This document shows, piece by piece, positions 34,955-42,951 of a stretch of DNA of 59,012 nucleotides. Every line of letters starts with the position of its first letter. Positions within the stretch are counted from its first letter, which is position 1. Location: assembly GCF_020829445.1 (NCBI RefSeq), contig NZ_JAIVFV010000025.1, positions 1-59,012 of the forward strand, written 5' to 3'. Source of the DNA: Nostoc sp. CHAB 5836 (lineage in GTDB: Bacteria; Cyanobacteriota; Cyanobacteriia; Cyanobacteriales; Nostocaceae). A model generated the notes under the pieces. The model did no database searches and had not been told where the DNA came from. It saw nothing but the letters and a program-made list of their open reading frames with translations. The position numbers and the translations under genes were made by a program.

Positions 34955-35875
34955 TTATCGGCTGGCTTTCCAAATCGCTCTCGCCTGACTAAGTTCTTGT
35001 TTGAGCAGTTCAGGCCCCATTTGATAGTAATATGTGCCAAAAACTTCAAAAACAATACCTGCGACATTTGGAGCTTGAGGCAGAAGTTCCTCGAGTAATT
35101 GCCAAACCGCCTGTGGACAAACTCCGGAGTGAGCGTCTAGATAAAAACCTTCCATCACCATTCCACCTGCCACATGGATTTCTACCACCTGAGTTAAGTC
35201 AAGGTTGTTAAGGAAATCCCAAGGATCAAAATGATGGTTGTAGGCATTAACATAAAGGTTATGAAGGTCGAGCAAAAGCCCACAGCCAGTTCGAGCAGTG
35301 AGTTGATTGAGGAAGTCTGCCTCACTCATCTCTTGATTAGGAATCTCAAAATAATAAACATTGTTCTCCAGCAAAAAAGGTACTGAGACTTCTCTATGCA
35401 CATAGTTCACCCTATCTACAAGCAGATCTAGGACTTCTGCATCATAGGGGACTGGCATGGTAAGACCGACATCAATAAGATGACCAAATGTTTGCGTTAA
35501 CCGACTAAAGGATAAATGATCACTATGCCAAGGAAAGTGATACTGTCGCTGCCATTTGGCAATTTGGGCTACATGGAGACTATCAAACCAATCGGCACTG
35601 CCAATGGACAGCCCAATACTATGAGCAATAATCGGCTTGTGCTTTGCAAGAAATTCCATATACCCCTGAATATTTCGATTCTCTTGGTAGCGAGGAGTTG
35701 CACTAGCTCCCAGATCATTCCAAAAAGTATCTGGAATGATCTCCAGAAAATCAAAGCTGTCCCAGTAACTTTCGACAAAACTTTGCAGGGGAGCTTGAAA
35801 TGAAAGACCAACGCCAAGTTTGGGAAGACTAGACAAGGTGTTAGTAGAATTTTTAAAAGGAAAAAACTGAGCCAA
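34955..35875 (-). CDS. DUF692 multinuclear non-haem iron oxidase (MNIO)
   Basis: 306 residues from a TTG at 35875, chosen because AGGGAGGA (35882-35889) sits just ahead; an in-frame TTG at 35905 lacks this. The TIM-barrel family of MbnB and TglH is clear: LGVGLSFQAPLQSFVE at the start, then metal-ligand motifs AHSIGLSIGS, WHSDHLSFS, LENNVYYFE, LLDLHNLYVNAYNH, VEIHVAGG and DAHSG, and a late FEVFGTYY. These His, Asp, Asn and Glu residues bind two or three irons. The enzymes oxidise and rearrange residues (often Cys) of ribosomal peptides. Here the substrate should be the 68-residue peptide encoded 117 bases upstream. Confidence 0.93.
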   Translation of the reverse strand: MAQFFPFKNSTNTLSSLPKLGVGLSFQAPLQSFVESYWDSFDFLEIIPDTFWNDLGASATPRYQENRNIQGYMEFLAKHKPIIAHSIGLSIGSADWFDSLHVAQIAKWQRQYHFPWHSDHLSFSRLTQTFGHLIDVGLTMPVPYDAEVLDLLVDRVNYVHREVSVPFLLENNVYYFEIPNQEMSEADFLNQLTARTGCGLLLDLHNLYVNAYNHHFDPWDFLNNLDLTQVVEIHVAGGMVMEGFYLDAHSGVCPQAVWQLLEELLPQAPNVAGIVFEVFGTYYYQMGPELLKQELSQARAIWKASR

Positions 35876-35991
35876 GAAAATCCTCCCTGGTTTTTGTACA
35901 AGCAATTGATACCGTCCTGTCCGCCTGCGCAGGAGTTTGACATCTGCCTAACAATCTTTCCCGCCCTTGTCTTGATCTATTTCGACAAAAG

Positions 35992-36198
35992 TTAGACTCT
36001 CTCTGTTTTTAGCAAAGGTATTATATTGTCATATTTTTGAATTAGTAAGGGATCAAACCCGGAACGACAGGCAGGACAAGCACCAACATTCAGATATTTC
36101 AAATCGGCATAGCTTTTACCAGCGTTCACTGTTTCAGATTCTTCTTCAGATAATTCTTGAAACTGCTCTATATTTTCCCACAAAGATTGATCACTCAT
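35992..36198 (-). CDS. Putative RiPP precursor peptide, GG-like leader and CPAC core
   Basis: 68 residues. The N-terminal half is acidic and helical (WENIEQFQELSEEESETVNAG); LSEEESETVNAG resembles the LSxEExxxVxGG leaders of peptides cut after a double-glycine-type site, here Ala26-Gly27. The predicted core (28-68) is KSYADLKYLNVGACPACRSG followed by a hydrophobic tail (FDPLLIQKYDNIIPLLKTERV) and has its only cysteines at 41 and 44. MNIO enzymes commonly act on such cysteines, and the gene lies just upstream of the MNIO and partner genes on the same strand. The start is ATG with a weak purine stretch. Precursor status is inferred from size, leader and context. Confidence 0.75.
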   Translation of the reverse strand: MSDQSLWENIEQFQELSEEESETVNAGKSYADLKYLNVGACPACRSGFDPLLIQKYDNIIPLLKTERV

Positions 36199-36309
36199 AA
36201 TTTTTCTCTACCTGTACACTTCAAGAAGATGACATAATTCAAGTATATAGTTAATTTCGCCAGAATTGAATTCTGTACGACTGCCGGACTTGGGGCTGAC
36301 TTGACTTTT

Positions 36310-36807
36310 TTAATTTTGACTAACAACGATTTGAGCAATGTAGTTTTGCTTCACGAGCGTCTGTCCGCTCTTTGGGTAAGGAAAAACATTTTTCAATGTC
36401 ACCCTATATCCGTCAACTGATTGAGTTGCTGAACCATCATTACCGGGTGAAAGGGTTAGGACTAATGTTGAAAGCTTCTGACCATTTTTGATGATGTCTA
36501 ATCCAACAGTCACTCGTCCTGCCCAAATACAAGTTACATTAATTGGGCATCTAGAGTCCTCCAACACTTGTGAAAATTTGATTCCAATACCTTTATTAGG
36601 TAGGTAAGCTATCTGTCCGTACTTCAAATTAAATTGACTATTTAAAGTAGTTCCGACTCTAGCCATCAACTGTTGATGATTAGTTGGAGTAATTGATTGG
36701 GCTTCTATTGGTGAAGGCTTGATATTTGATAATAGTCCTAAGCTTGGAGGACAATTGACTACACCAATCCATGTTAATATAACTGCTGCGCTCGTCAGAC
36801 AATTCAT
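36310..36807 (-). CDS. Small secreted protein with DSRCP...CIWAG motif
   Basis: 165 residues. The N terminus (MNCLTSAAVILTWIGVVNC...) is hydrophobic and may be a signal or lipoprotein-type anchor. The middle has FSQVLEDSRCPINVTC then IWAGRVTVGLDI, a motif that recurs in small exported bacterial proteins and whose two cysteines may form a disulfide. The rest is predicted beta-strand (YRVTLKNVFPYPKSG...YIAQIVVSQN). I do not know a function. It ends 111 bases before the precursor peptide gene on the same strand and may be co-transcribed with the MNIO cluster, but it could equally be independent. Confidence 0.6.
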   Translation of the reverse strand: MNCLTSAAVILTWIGVVNCPPSLGLLSNIKPSPIEAQSITPTNHQQLMARVGTTLNSQFNLKYGQIAYLPNKGIGIKFSQVLEDSRCPINVTCIWAGRVTVGLDIIKNGQKLSTLVLTLSPGNDGSATQSVDGYRVTLKNVFPYPKSGQTLVKQNYIAQIVVSQN

Positions 36808-37044
36808 TTTTTCTACTCCTTAGCTCCAAGGGCAATACACACCTGATATGACAAGTGGGCTATATACCGCAATCTCCAGTTTTTTTATACAAGAACATGA
36901 AACATTGTTTGATTATTGTAGTATGCTTAATACTAAGTCTACAACACGAACTACAGCAATGTTGCACAAATAATACAAAAGTATTTAAACGCTCAAACAC
37001 TCAGGGTACCAAGGTTAATGTCAAACCTCGCTCTTGACAGAGTG

Positions 37045-37276
37045 TTAGAGGTTGTTTGAAAAGTGTTTCGCTGTAACTTTAGGCACTTTTAGATCCCCCC
37101 TGACCCCCCTTAAAAAGCTACCGTGTATACACAAGTCGGCAGACCTCTCCCCAAACCCCTCTCCGACGCGGAGAGGGGTTTTGAAAATTGGCTCCCCAAG
37201 TGAAGCAAGTGGCGTGGATTTAGGGGGATCTAAAAGGATTCGATACATCACTAAGAACTTTTGAAACAGCCTCTTA
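37045..37276. repeat. Family B element with a partial family C inside
   Basis: B ends: TTAGAGGTTGTTTGAAAAGT and ACTTTTGAAACAGCCTCTTA. From 37115 a family C left part (AAGCTACCGTGTATACACAA, then AGACCTCTCCCCAAACCCCT) replaces the B centre until about 37195, where B sequence (GGATTTAGGGGGATCTAAAAG) resumes. The region 36808-37044 before it shows no gene. Confidence 0.75.
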
Positions 37277-37303
37277 GGTGTAATGATTGTATTTTAAATT
37301 ACT

Positions 37304-38242
37304 TTAATTCATAGATTCAAAGTCAACAAGAAGCCAATTTATTCCATCCATTATTATTGGAAATTTTTCTTCAGGTATGTTTAACTCCTGAAAACATTTA
37401 TCTCTATATCTCTCTTTCTCAGTAAAATTAGTGATGGCTTTAACTAATGGCTTTTTTACTTCGTAGCTTTCTTGAGCTTTAGCGATTGCACGTGGGGGTA
37501 TTTCGTTATTTACACGCAATATTGCTAAGTCAATCAAATCTCTAGATTGTGTACTGGAATCGTTCCATCGGTCAGCATTAGCCATTAGTTTTGATGTAAA
37601 TCTATCGCTTATACTCAGACAAGGAATTTTTGTCCATTCCAGATAAACAGGAGGGTCTAAAGTAAAAATACCATTGGCTACAATTTCTACTTTAATAGTT
37701 GTTTCATTGACGACAACAGCGAAACGAATACCATATTGATTTATTGTAGTGTCACCTAATTCGATATCTGTTGTACTTTGAAATAATGCTACAATTCCTT
37801 CGTCGTCAATCAAATTTCTTAAGTACCTGTAATTTTCAGTTCCATAAGGGAAGAGAAAATCAATATCTTTACTAAGCCTGTATTCATCATACTCTAACGC
37901 TAAGAGTGTACCACCGCCAAAGTATGCAGAAGCTTTTTTGAAAACTTCTGGATTGAAAGCATTAAGGATTTTAAGTATATTATTGTGATGAACGAGATGA
38001 AACATTTCAAAATCCGGTAATATCCAAGAGTTATATTTTTTGGCTAAATAATGAACAAAATCCTTTTCTTCTTGTTTTAAATTGTTGAAGGTAGTTTGAT
38101 AATGCCAATTGCGTTGATACAATTGAACAATTTCTTTTTCACTCATTTGATATACATTTTTTAGCTGCCAACCAATAGACTCTAGAAATGGTAGCTTTTG
38201 TGGATTGATCATAAAATTAATTTTTAAATTTTCTCTTAACAT
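37304..38242 (-). CDS. AbiEii-like nucleotidyltransferase
   Basis: 312 residues from the second of two adjacent ATGs, with AGGAG four bases upstream. The nucleotidyltransferase signature is ASAYFGGGTLLALEYDEYRLSKDIDFLF near residue 95 (GGG...SxDIDF), with the two aspartates that bind metal; a third acidic residue is likely in TTIKVEIVANG. The AbiEii/AbiGii family contains the toxins of type IV toxin-antitoxin and abortive infection systems. No AbiEi-like antitoxin (winged-helix) gene is adjacent; the neighbours are repeats and a TPR gene. So it may be a solitary member with another role. Confidence 0.8.
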   Translation of the reverse strand: MLRENLKINFMINPQKLPFLESIGWQLKNVYQMSEKEIVQLYQRNWHYQTTFNNLKQEEKDFVHYLAKKYNSWILPDFEMFHLVHHNNILKILNAFNPEVFKKASAYFGGGTLLALEYDEYRLSKDIDFLFPYGTENYRYLRNLIDDEGIVALFQSTTDIELGDTTINQYGIRFAVVVNETTIKVEIVANGIFTLDPPVYLEWTKIPCLSISDRFTSKLMANADRWNDSSTQSRDLIDLAILRVNNEIPPRAIAKAQESYEVKKPLVKAITNFTEKERYRDKCFQELNIPEEKFPIIMDGINWLLVDFESMN

Positions 38243-38245
38243 CAT

Positions 38246-38480
38246 ACTCCTACCATAAACAATGAAGCGATGCCTTCTCTACGAGACGCTACGCCTAGGC
38301 TAATCACTTAAAAGCTCTATTAGCCAAGCACAATTTTTGCTCAACAAAAACACTATAAGAGGCTGTTTAAAAAGTCTAATTTATTACTAGCCCTGGCGCA
38401 GGTGCGGCTACACAAACAAAACCTGCCTACGCAGGTTAAAAACCTTAATTTTTCGTTATTCCGGTTTTCTGTTCCATTGC
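38246..38480. other. Intergenic region with repeat fragments
   Basis: Holds a family B left end (TAAGAGGCTGTTTAAAAAGT, 38357-38378) without its right partner, and palindromic bits such as CTACGAGACGCTACGCCTAG and CGCAGGTGCGGCTAC...CCTGCCTACGCAGG. No gene seen. Confidence 0.45.
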
Positions 38481-38611
38481 TAAGTAGGTCGGCACAATTA
38501 AAGCTAACTGGCTATGGCTGTCATTTGTCATTTGTCCTTCGTCATTTACAAGGGTTTTAAGCCTATTTACGTTTCGTAACATATTTAGGTTTTTTCGCGC
38601 CAACTTACTTA
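38481..38611. repeat. MITE-like element, family A (copy 7)
   Basis: TAAGTAGGTCGGCACAATTA at the left, TTCGCGCCAACTTACTTA at the right, with TCATTTGTCATTTGTCC heptamers in the middle. Confidence 0.85.
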
Positions 38612-38667
38612 CTCACGCCCCATTTAAATGAAATAGCCCTGCCCTAATACCGATTACTTTCTTACAT

Positions 38668-40527
38668 TTATCGTTGATATTCCTCTAACAATTGCGGAAT
38701 GTGATCATACCCATCTACACCGATAACCGCAATGATTTTCGGGCGATGTTGCTGTAAGAACTTTTGGAAAGCTTCTGCTCCTATTTGTCCTTGTAAAATT
38801 GTCAGTAACCCTGCTGGTTGTCGCCACTCACGAGAAGCAATTTGCTCTAACAGATACATTCCCAAGCAGCCTGTGTAAACAGTTTTTTCGGAATTTTGCA
38901 GATGGTAATAAGCTTCTGCCAAATAAGCTAAGTTACGCCCTTGCAGATACAAATCACCGGAAACTTGCGCTGTTTTAAAACCATCTTCGAGATATTTAAT
39001 TGCCCTTTGGTGTTGTCCAATTACTAAATAGGCAATTCCTAAACTGCTGACACATAAGGCTTTACTTTGAATGTCGCCTAACTTTTCTGATAATTTTAAA
39101 CCTTGTTCCAAATAGTTAATTGCGGCTTCATAGGTTTCTGGTTCTAGATTTTCTAGTTCCTGAGCTTGCATGACTTCGCTGTAACCTAAATTTACCAGGG
39201 CATTGGCTTCTCCTGTGCGTTGGCTTTGCCCGCCGTAGACATCGCCTGCTTGCCGACTTAGGATTAATGCCCGTTGACTGTAGTTAATTGCCTCAGTATA
39301 ATTTTGCTGTTGCACGTAGGTGCGGCTGAGGTGGTTGAGATTGGCAATTTCACAGGCGCGATCGCCTGCATTTCTGGCTATGTCCAGCGCCTGATGATGA
39401 AAATCAAGTGAGCGCTGGTATTGTCCCAAAGCACGCTGAGAATAGCCTAAAAGTGTCAAAATTCGCGCCTTTTCTTGGGTTCCCTCGCTTCGTCGCAGAG
39501 GTTCATCCAAATAATCTAAGGCATCTCGTAAATAAGTGCCAGTAAAAGAGGCAAAAATCCCGCCGTAAAAGGGAAAATAAGGACGTTGAGCAAAGGTTCG
39601 CAAAATCTGGAGCATGATTTGAGAACAGGCGTCGCTGTATACGGGAGCAATGCTCCTAAAACCACTTGCTAGCTGACTCCAAATCACTGCAAAGGTCAAG
39701 AAAGTGGAAATAGACAACTTTGGCCCTGCCTTAACATCGTAAGCTTGTTGGTCAAACCAGTTAATTAGTCCCCGTTGCAAATACTGTAAAATCAATGCCA
39801 TTTCCACCCAATCTCTGAGGGTGATTCCTCGTTGTCGCTGGGCAAACTCAATTGCCGATTCTTCTCTAGCTAAGGTGCGAAGCAGTGCTTGGGGTAACTC
39901 ACTATTGAGTTGTTTAGCCCAACTTGCCCAAGGGCCACGTTCTCCGGGTACGCCGCCAAATCCTAGAGATTCTTTTTGGTCGTACATCCAACTGAGCAAG
40001 TTGTCTTGCAATCGCTGCCAAGAAACTAAACCACGGGTAATTCCTTCCGAAAATTGTTCCAAATCAGAATCTACCTGAGCAAATTGCTGTAATGCTTTTG
40101 ACAACTGCTGTAGTTGTTGCAAATTTAGCGGATACTTCTGATTGGGGTCAGTAACCCGGATAAATACCGCCAAACGTTCGTCAGCAGTAGCTCTGGTAAT
40201 TTCTGAAACTGCGGAGGCGATCGCAACTGTTGCTTTGTTTTGCTCTGAAAAGCGTTGCCATTGACTTTGAATAGTTTTAATGGCTCTCAAACTGCGAGTA
40301 GCTTTAGCTTTCTTTAATTCGTCTTTTTCGCTATCGACTTGGCTTTGGAGGGCATTCAGGCGATCGCTCAAAGCTAGCTCAAACACTTCCCCTGTACCGG
40401 AAGTGATTCCTTTAAGCAGCAGTTGATACACCTGTTCTACAGAGTTAATTTTGCCCTTGAGGGTGGTTTCGACAATTTCATCGATTAAAGCAAGATAGCG
40501 ATCGCTTAATGGCAGAGAGTCTGGCAC
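38668..40527 (-). CDS. Tetratricopeptide-repeat protein
   Basis: 619 residues without signal peptide. The first half (about 1-330) is helical and not recognised (EKDELKKAKATRSLRAIKTIQSQWQRF..., RGLVSWQRLQDNLLSWMYDQKESLGFGG). The second half has at least five TPR-like units (LTLLGYSQRALGQYQRSLDFHHQALDIARNAGD, NLNHLSRTYVQQQNYTEAINYSQRALILSRQAGD, CVSSLGIAYLVIGQHQRAIKYLEDGFKTAQVSGD). It ends with QFLQQHRPKIIAVIGVDGYDHIPQLLEEYQR. Such proteins act as scaffolds; the partner is unknown. It is divergent from the oxidoreductase gene at 40643, with about 115 bases between. Confidence 0.85.
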   Translation of the reverse strand: MPDSLPLSDRYLALIDEIVETTLKGKINSVEQVYQLLLKGITSGTGEVFELALSDRLNALQSQVDSEKDELKKAKATRSLRAIKTIQSQWQRFSEQNKATVAIASAVSEITRATADERLAVFIRVTDPNQKYPLNLQQLQQLSKALQQFAQVDSDLEQFSEGITRGLVSWQRLQDNLLSWMYDQKESLGFGGVPGERGPWASWAKQLNSELPQALLRTLAREESAIEFAQRQRGITLRDWVEMALILQYLQRGLINWFDQQAYDVKAGPKLSISTFLTFAVIWSQLASGFRSIAPVYSDACSQIMLQILRTFAQRPYFPFYGGIFASFTGTYLRDALDYLDEPLRRSEGTQEKARILTLLGYSQRALGQYQRSLDFHHQALDIARNAGDRACEIANLNHLSRTYVQQQNYTEAINYSQRALILSRQAGDVYGGQSQRTGEANALVNLGYSEVMQAQELENLEPETYEAAINYLEQGLKLSEKLGDIQSKALCVSSLGIAYLVIGQHQRAIKYLEDGFKTAQVSGDLYLQGRNLAYLAEAYYHLQNSEKTVYTGCLGMYLLEQIASREWRQPAGLLTILQGQIGAEAFQKFLQQHRPKIIAVIGVDGYDHIPQLLEEYQR

Positions 40528-40642
40528 TTTGGCTACTAAAAGAATGTGACGTCAATTCTAATTCTAGTCTTGGCAACAGTCGTTAACGCTCTTGCGCTAA
40601 AGTTGCAAATAAACGTGCATCTAAAGCCAGGAGGAAAGAGTT

Positions 40643-41659
40643 GTGAAAGCAGTCTTGATGACAGCAGCTGGCAGCCCCGAAGTTCTGCAAGTACAGGAAG
40701 TGCCAAACCCTGGTATTTATGTAGAGAATACTAAACTTTTAGTCCGTTTGGTGGCGGCTGGCATTAACCCCATCGACACGAAACTTCGTAACCGAGGCAC
40801 TTTCTACCCCGATCGCACCCCAACAATTTTAGGATGTGATGGTGCTGGGATCGTGGAAGCGGTAGGTGCTAAAGTTCAGCGTTTTCGCCCAGGTGACCAG
40901 GTATATTTTTGTTCTGGTGGGTTAGGCGCACACCAAGGCAACTATGCTGAATATACCGTTGTGGATGAACGATTTGTAGCACGTAAATCCGCCTCTATCT
41001 CCTTTGCCGAAGCAGCAGCAGCCCCTTTAGCGTTAATCACTGCCTGGGAAGCTTTATATGAACGGGGACGATTGGAAACTGGGGAACGGGTTTTGATTCA
41101 TGGTGGTGCTGGTGGTGTTGGTCATGTAGCAATTCAATTAGCAAAACTCAAAGGTGCTACTGTTTCTACCACAGTAAGTTCTGAGAAAAAAGCTAATTTC
41201 GTCAAAGCACTCGGTGCTGACCATGTAATTTTTTACAAACAAACAGACTTTGTGCAAGCGGTATTAGATTGGACTGGTGGCGAAGGCGTAGACCTAGCTT
41301 TTGATACCGTAGGTGGCGAAACCTTTCACAAAACCTTCCCCGCAGTGCGAGTGTATGGAGATATCGTGACGATTCTGGAACCGGATGCCAATACTATTTG
41401 GAAAACTGCTAGAACTCGTAACCTCCGCATCAGTTTAGAATTAATGCTGACACCAGCACTGCTAGGATTAGAAGAGAGACTCCAGCATCATGCAGAAATT
41501 CTCAAACAATGTGCCACCTGGTTCGACGAAGACAAGTTAAAAATCCAAGTTAATCACAAGTTTCCCTTAGAGGAAGCGGCTAAAGCCCACCAACTAATTG
41601 AAACCGGGTCTGTGGCAGGTAAAATTGTTCTGCTAATTAGTGACACATTAAACCCATAG
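40643..41659 (+). CDS. Zinc-less quinone oxidoreductase-type MDR protein
   Basis: 338 residues, GTG start with AGGAGGAAAG seven bases upstream. This is the medium-chain dehydrogenase/reductase fold: catalytic GroES-like part (VRLVAAGINPIDTKLRNRGTFYP, GCDGAGIVEAVG) and Rossmann part with HGGAGGVGHVAIQLAKLKGA near residue 155. The catalytic-zinc cysteine is replaced (AAGINPIDT), as in NADPH:quinone reductases. It likely reduces quinones or enones using NADPH; the substrate is unknown. It stands alone. Confidence 0.9.
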   Translation: MKAVLMTAAGSPEVLQVQEVPNPGIYVENTKLLVRLVAAGINPIDTKLRNRGTFYPDRTPTILGCDGAGIVEAVGAKVQRFRPGDQVYFCSGGLGAHQGNYAEYTVVDERFVARKSASISFAEAAAAPLALITAWEALYERGRLETGERVLIHGGAGGVGHVAIQLAKLKGATVSTTVSSEKKANFVKALGADHVIFYKQTDFVQAVLDWTGGEGVDLAFDTVGGETFHKTFPAVRVYGDIVTILEPDANTIWKTARTRNLRISLELMLTPALLGLEERLQHHAEILKQCATWFDEDKLKIQVNHKFPLEEAAKAHQLIETGSVAGKIVLLISDTLNP

Positions 41660-41683
41660 CCACGCAAACGTACACAGAAGTCC

Positions 41684-41733
41684 TTCTCTGCGTTCCTCTG
41701 CGTTTTCCTCTGCGTTCCTTTGCGTTTTAATTC
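41684..41733. repeat. Tandem repeat (CTCTGCGTTTTC)n
   Basis: Several units of CTCTGCGTTCCTCTGCGTTT with TTTGCGTTTT variants after the oxidoreductase gene. No gene in 41660-41883. Confidence 0.6.
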
Positions 41734-41883
41734 TTCTCCTCTTCCTCCCCCTACCTACTCACTCAATTAAAGAAATCAGACACTTCGGGAGCGATATATG
41801 CCCCTCCAAAGCGATCGCCGTAACTGGCTCAACTAGGATGATTTTAGTCTTAACAACCTCGTCTAATATAAAATCTCTAAGAG

Positions 41884-42252
41884 ATGAGTAAGCAGATTAG
41901 CATGAGTGAAACTACAGAAACGATTTTTAGCAAAATCATTCGTCGGGAAATTCCAGCTGATATTATTTATGAGGATAATTTGGCCCTGGCATTCAAAGAC
42001 ATCCATCCCCAAGCGCCCGTTCACATCCTCGTCATTCCCAAAAAACCCATTACTACACTAGCTGATGCTGAATCTGAGGATCATGCTCTGTTGGGGCATC
42101 TTTTATTAACCGTCAAACGTATTGCCAAAGAAGCTGGACTGAAAAATGGTTATCGAGTTGTCATCAACACTGGTGATGATGGCGGTCAAACAGTCCATCA
42201 CCTACATCTGCATATTTTGGGAGGACGACAGTTGAGCTGGCCCCCTGGTTGA
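41884..42252 (+). CDS. HIT-family (HINT-like) nucleotide-binding protein
   Basis: 122 residues from the first ATG; an ATG six codons later ([12 protein letters not shown]) is as likely. It has the complete HIT pattern: [42 protein letters not shown] at the N-terminal half, [26 protein letters not shown] at the C-terminal half, where HLHLH is the histidine triad. HINT proteins hydrolyse purine nucleotide phosphoramidates in the cytosol; the physiological role in bacteria is unclear. Confidence 0.95.
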   Translation: MSKQISMSETTETIFSKIIRREIPADIIYEDNLALAFKDIHPQAPVHILVIPKKPITTLADAESEDHALLGHLLLTVKRIAKEAGLKNGYRVVINTGDDGGQTVHHLHLHILGGRQLSWPPG

Positions 42253-42388
42253 TCAAACCAGAATTGTGGTGCTGAACACGACCAAGACGAAAATGCAGGA
42301 AAAAATCTAAACAAAGTCGGGATGGTCATTGCCACGACTTTAAACGGACGCAGAGACAGAGTAGCTCAAGTATAAGGAGAAGCCAAGA

Positions 42389-42898
42389 ATGATTTTACAC
42401 CGTGGACGTAGGGTCTTAGCGGCCTTGTTACTGTCAATAATACTACTAGTAACTGCTTGTAGTCCCAAAACACCTGGACGTTTTGACCAGGCTCAACAAG
42501 AAAGCACTCAGCAAAAAAGCGGACAATCGGTGGCTAAAACCGCAACTCAGGGTAGCGAATTTAATAAACTTTTCCCTGATGCGGGTGATGGCTACCAGCG
42601 CGTCTATACCCAAGAGAAAAAAGGCTTTGCGGAAGCGAAGTTGAAAAAAGATGGTAAAGATATAGCATTGCTGTCTATTTCTGATACCACCAGCACACCT
42701 AAGGCAGCAGAAAAATTCTCCAATAGTACCAAAAAAATTGGCGGTTATCCCGCAGTAGAAATTGGTAAGACACAAACTGCAATTTTGGTAGGTAAATACC
42801 AAGTAAAAGCACTTTCTCGCGATCCGTCATTTACAGCTAGCGATCGCGCAGATTGGCTAGAGAAGTTTGATCTTGATGATCTGGCTGAACTGAAATGA
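42389..42898 (+). CDS. Small lipoprotein
   Basis: 169 residues, with AAGGAGAAGCC ahead of the ATG. The signal peptide has a basic start (MILHRGRR), a hydrophobic core (VLAALLLSIILLV) and a lipobox VTAC with Cys24, so it is probably lipidated. The mature part is charged and repeats short motifs (FNKLFPDAGDGYQRVYTQEKKGFAEAKLKKDGKDIALLSISD, YPAVEIGKTQTAILVGKYQVKALSRD). No family is recognised. The next gene starts 54 bases later in the same direction. Confidence 0.85.
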   Translation: MILHRGRRVLAALLLSIILLVTACSPKTPGRFDQAQQESTQQKSGQSVAKTATQGSEFNKLFPDAGDGYQRVYTQEKKGFAEAKLKKDGKDIALLSISDTTSTPKAAEKFSNSTKKIGGYPAVEIGKTQTAILVGKYQVKALSRDPSFTASDRADWLEKFDLDDLAELK

Positions 42899-42951
42899 GC
42901 CGCATTACGGAGATTAAAGATAGATAACAAAAGCTAAATAAGGAGATTTTT

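Noticed and set aside
35569..35943. A 124-codon frame overlapping the MNIO gene start, considered as a second precursor
   Set aside because: It is antiphase to the clearly coding MNIO frame over most of its length and lacks a leader-like N terminus.
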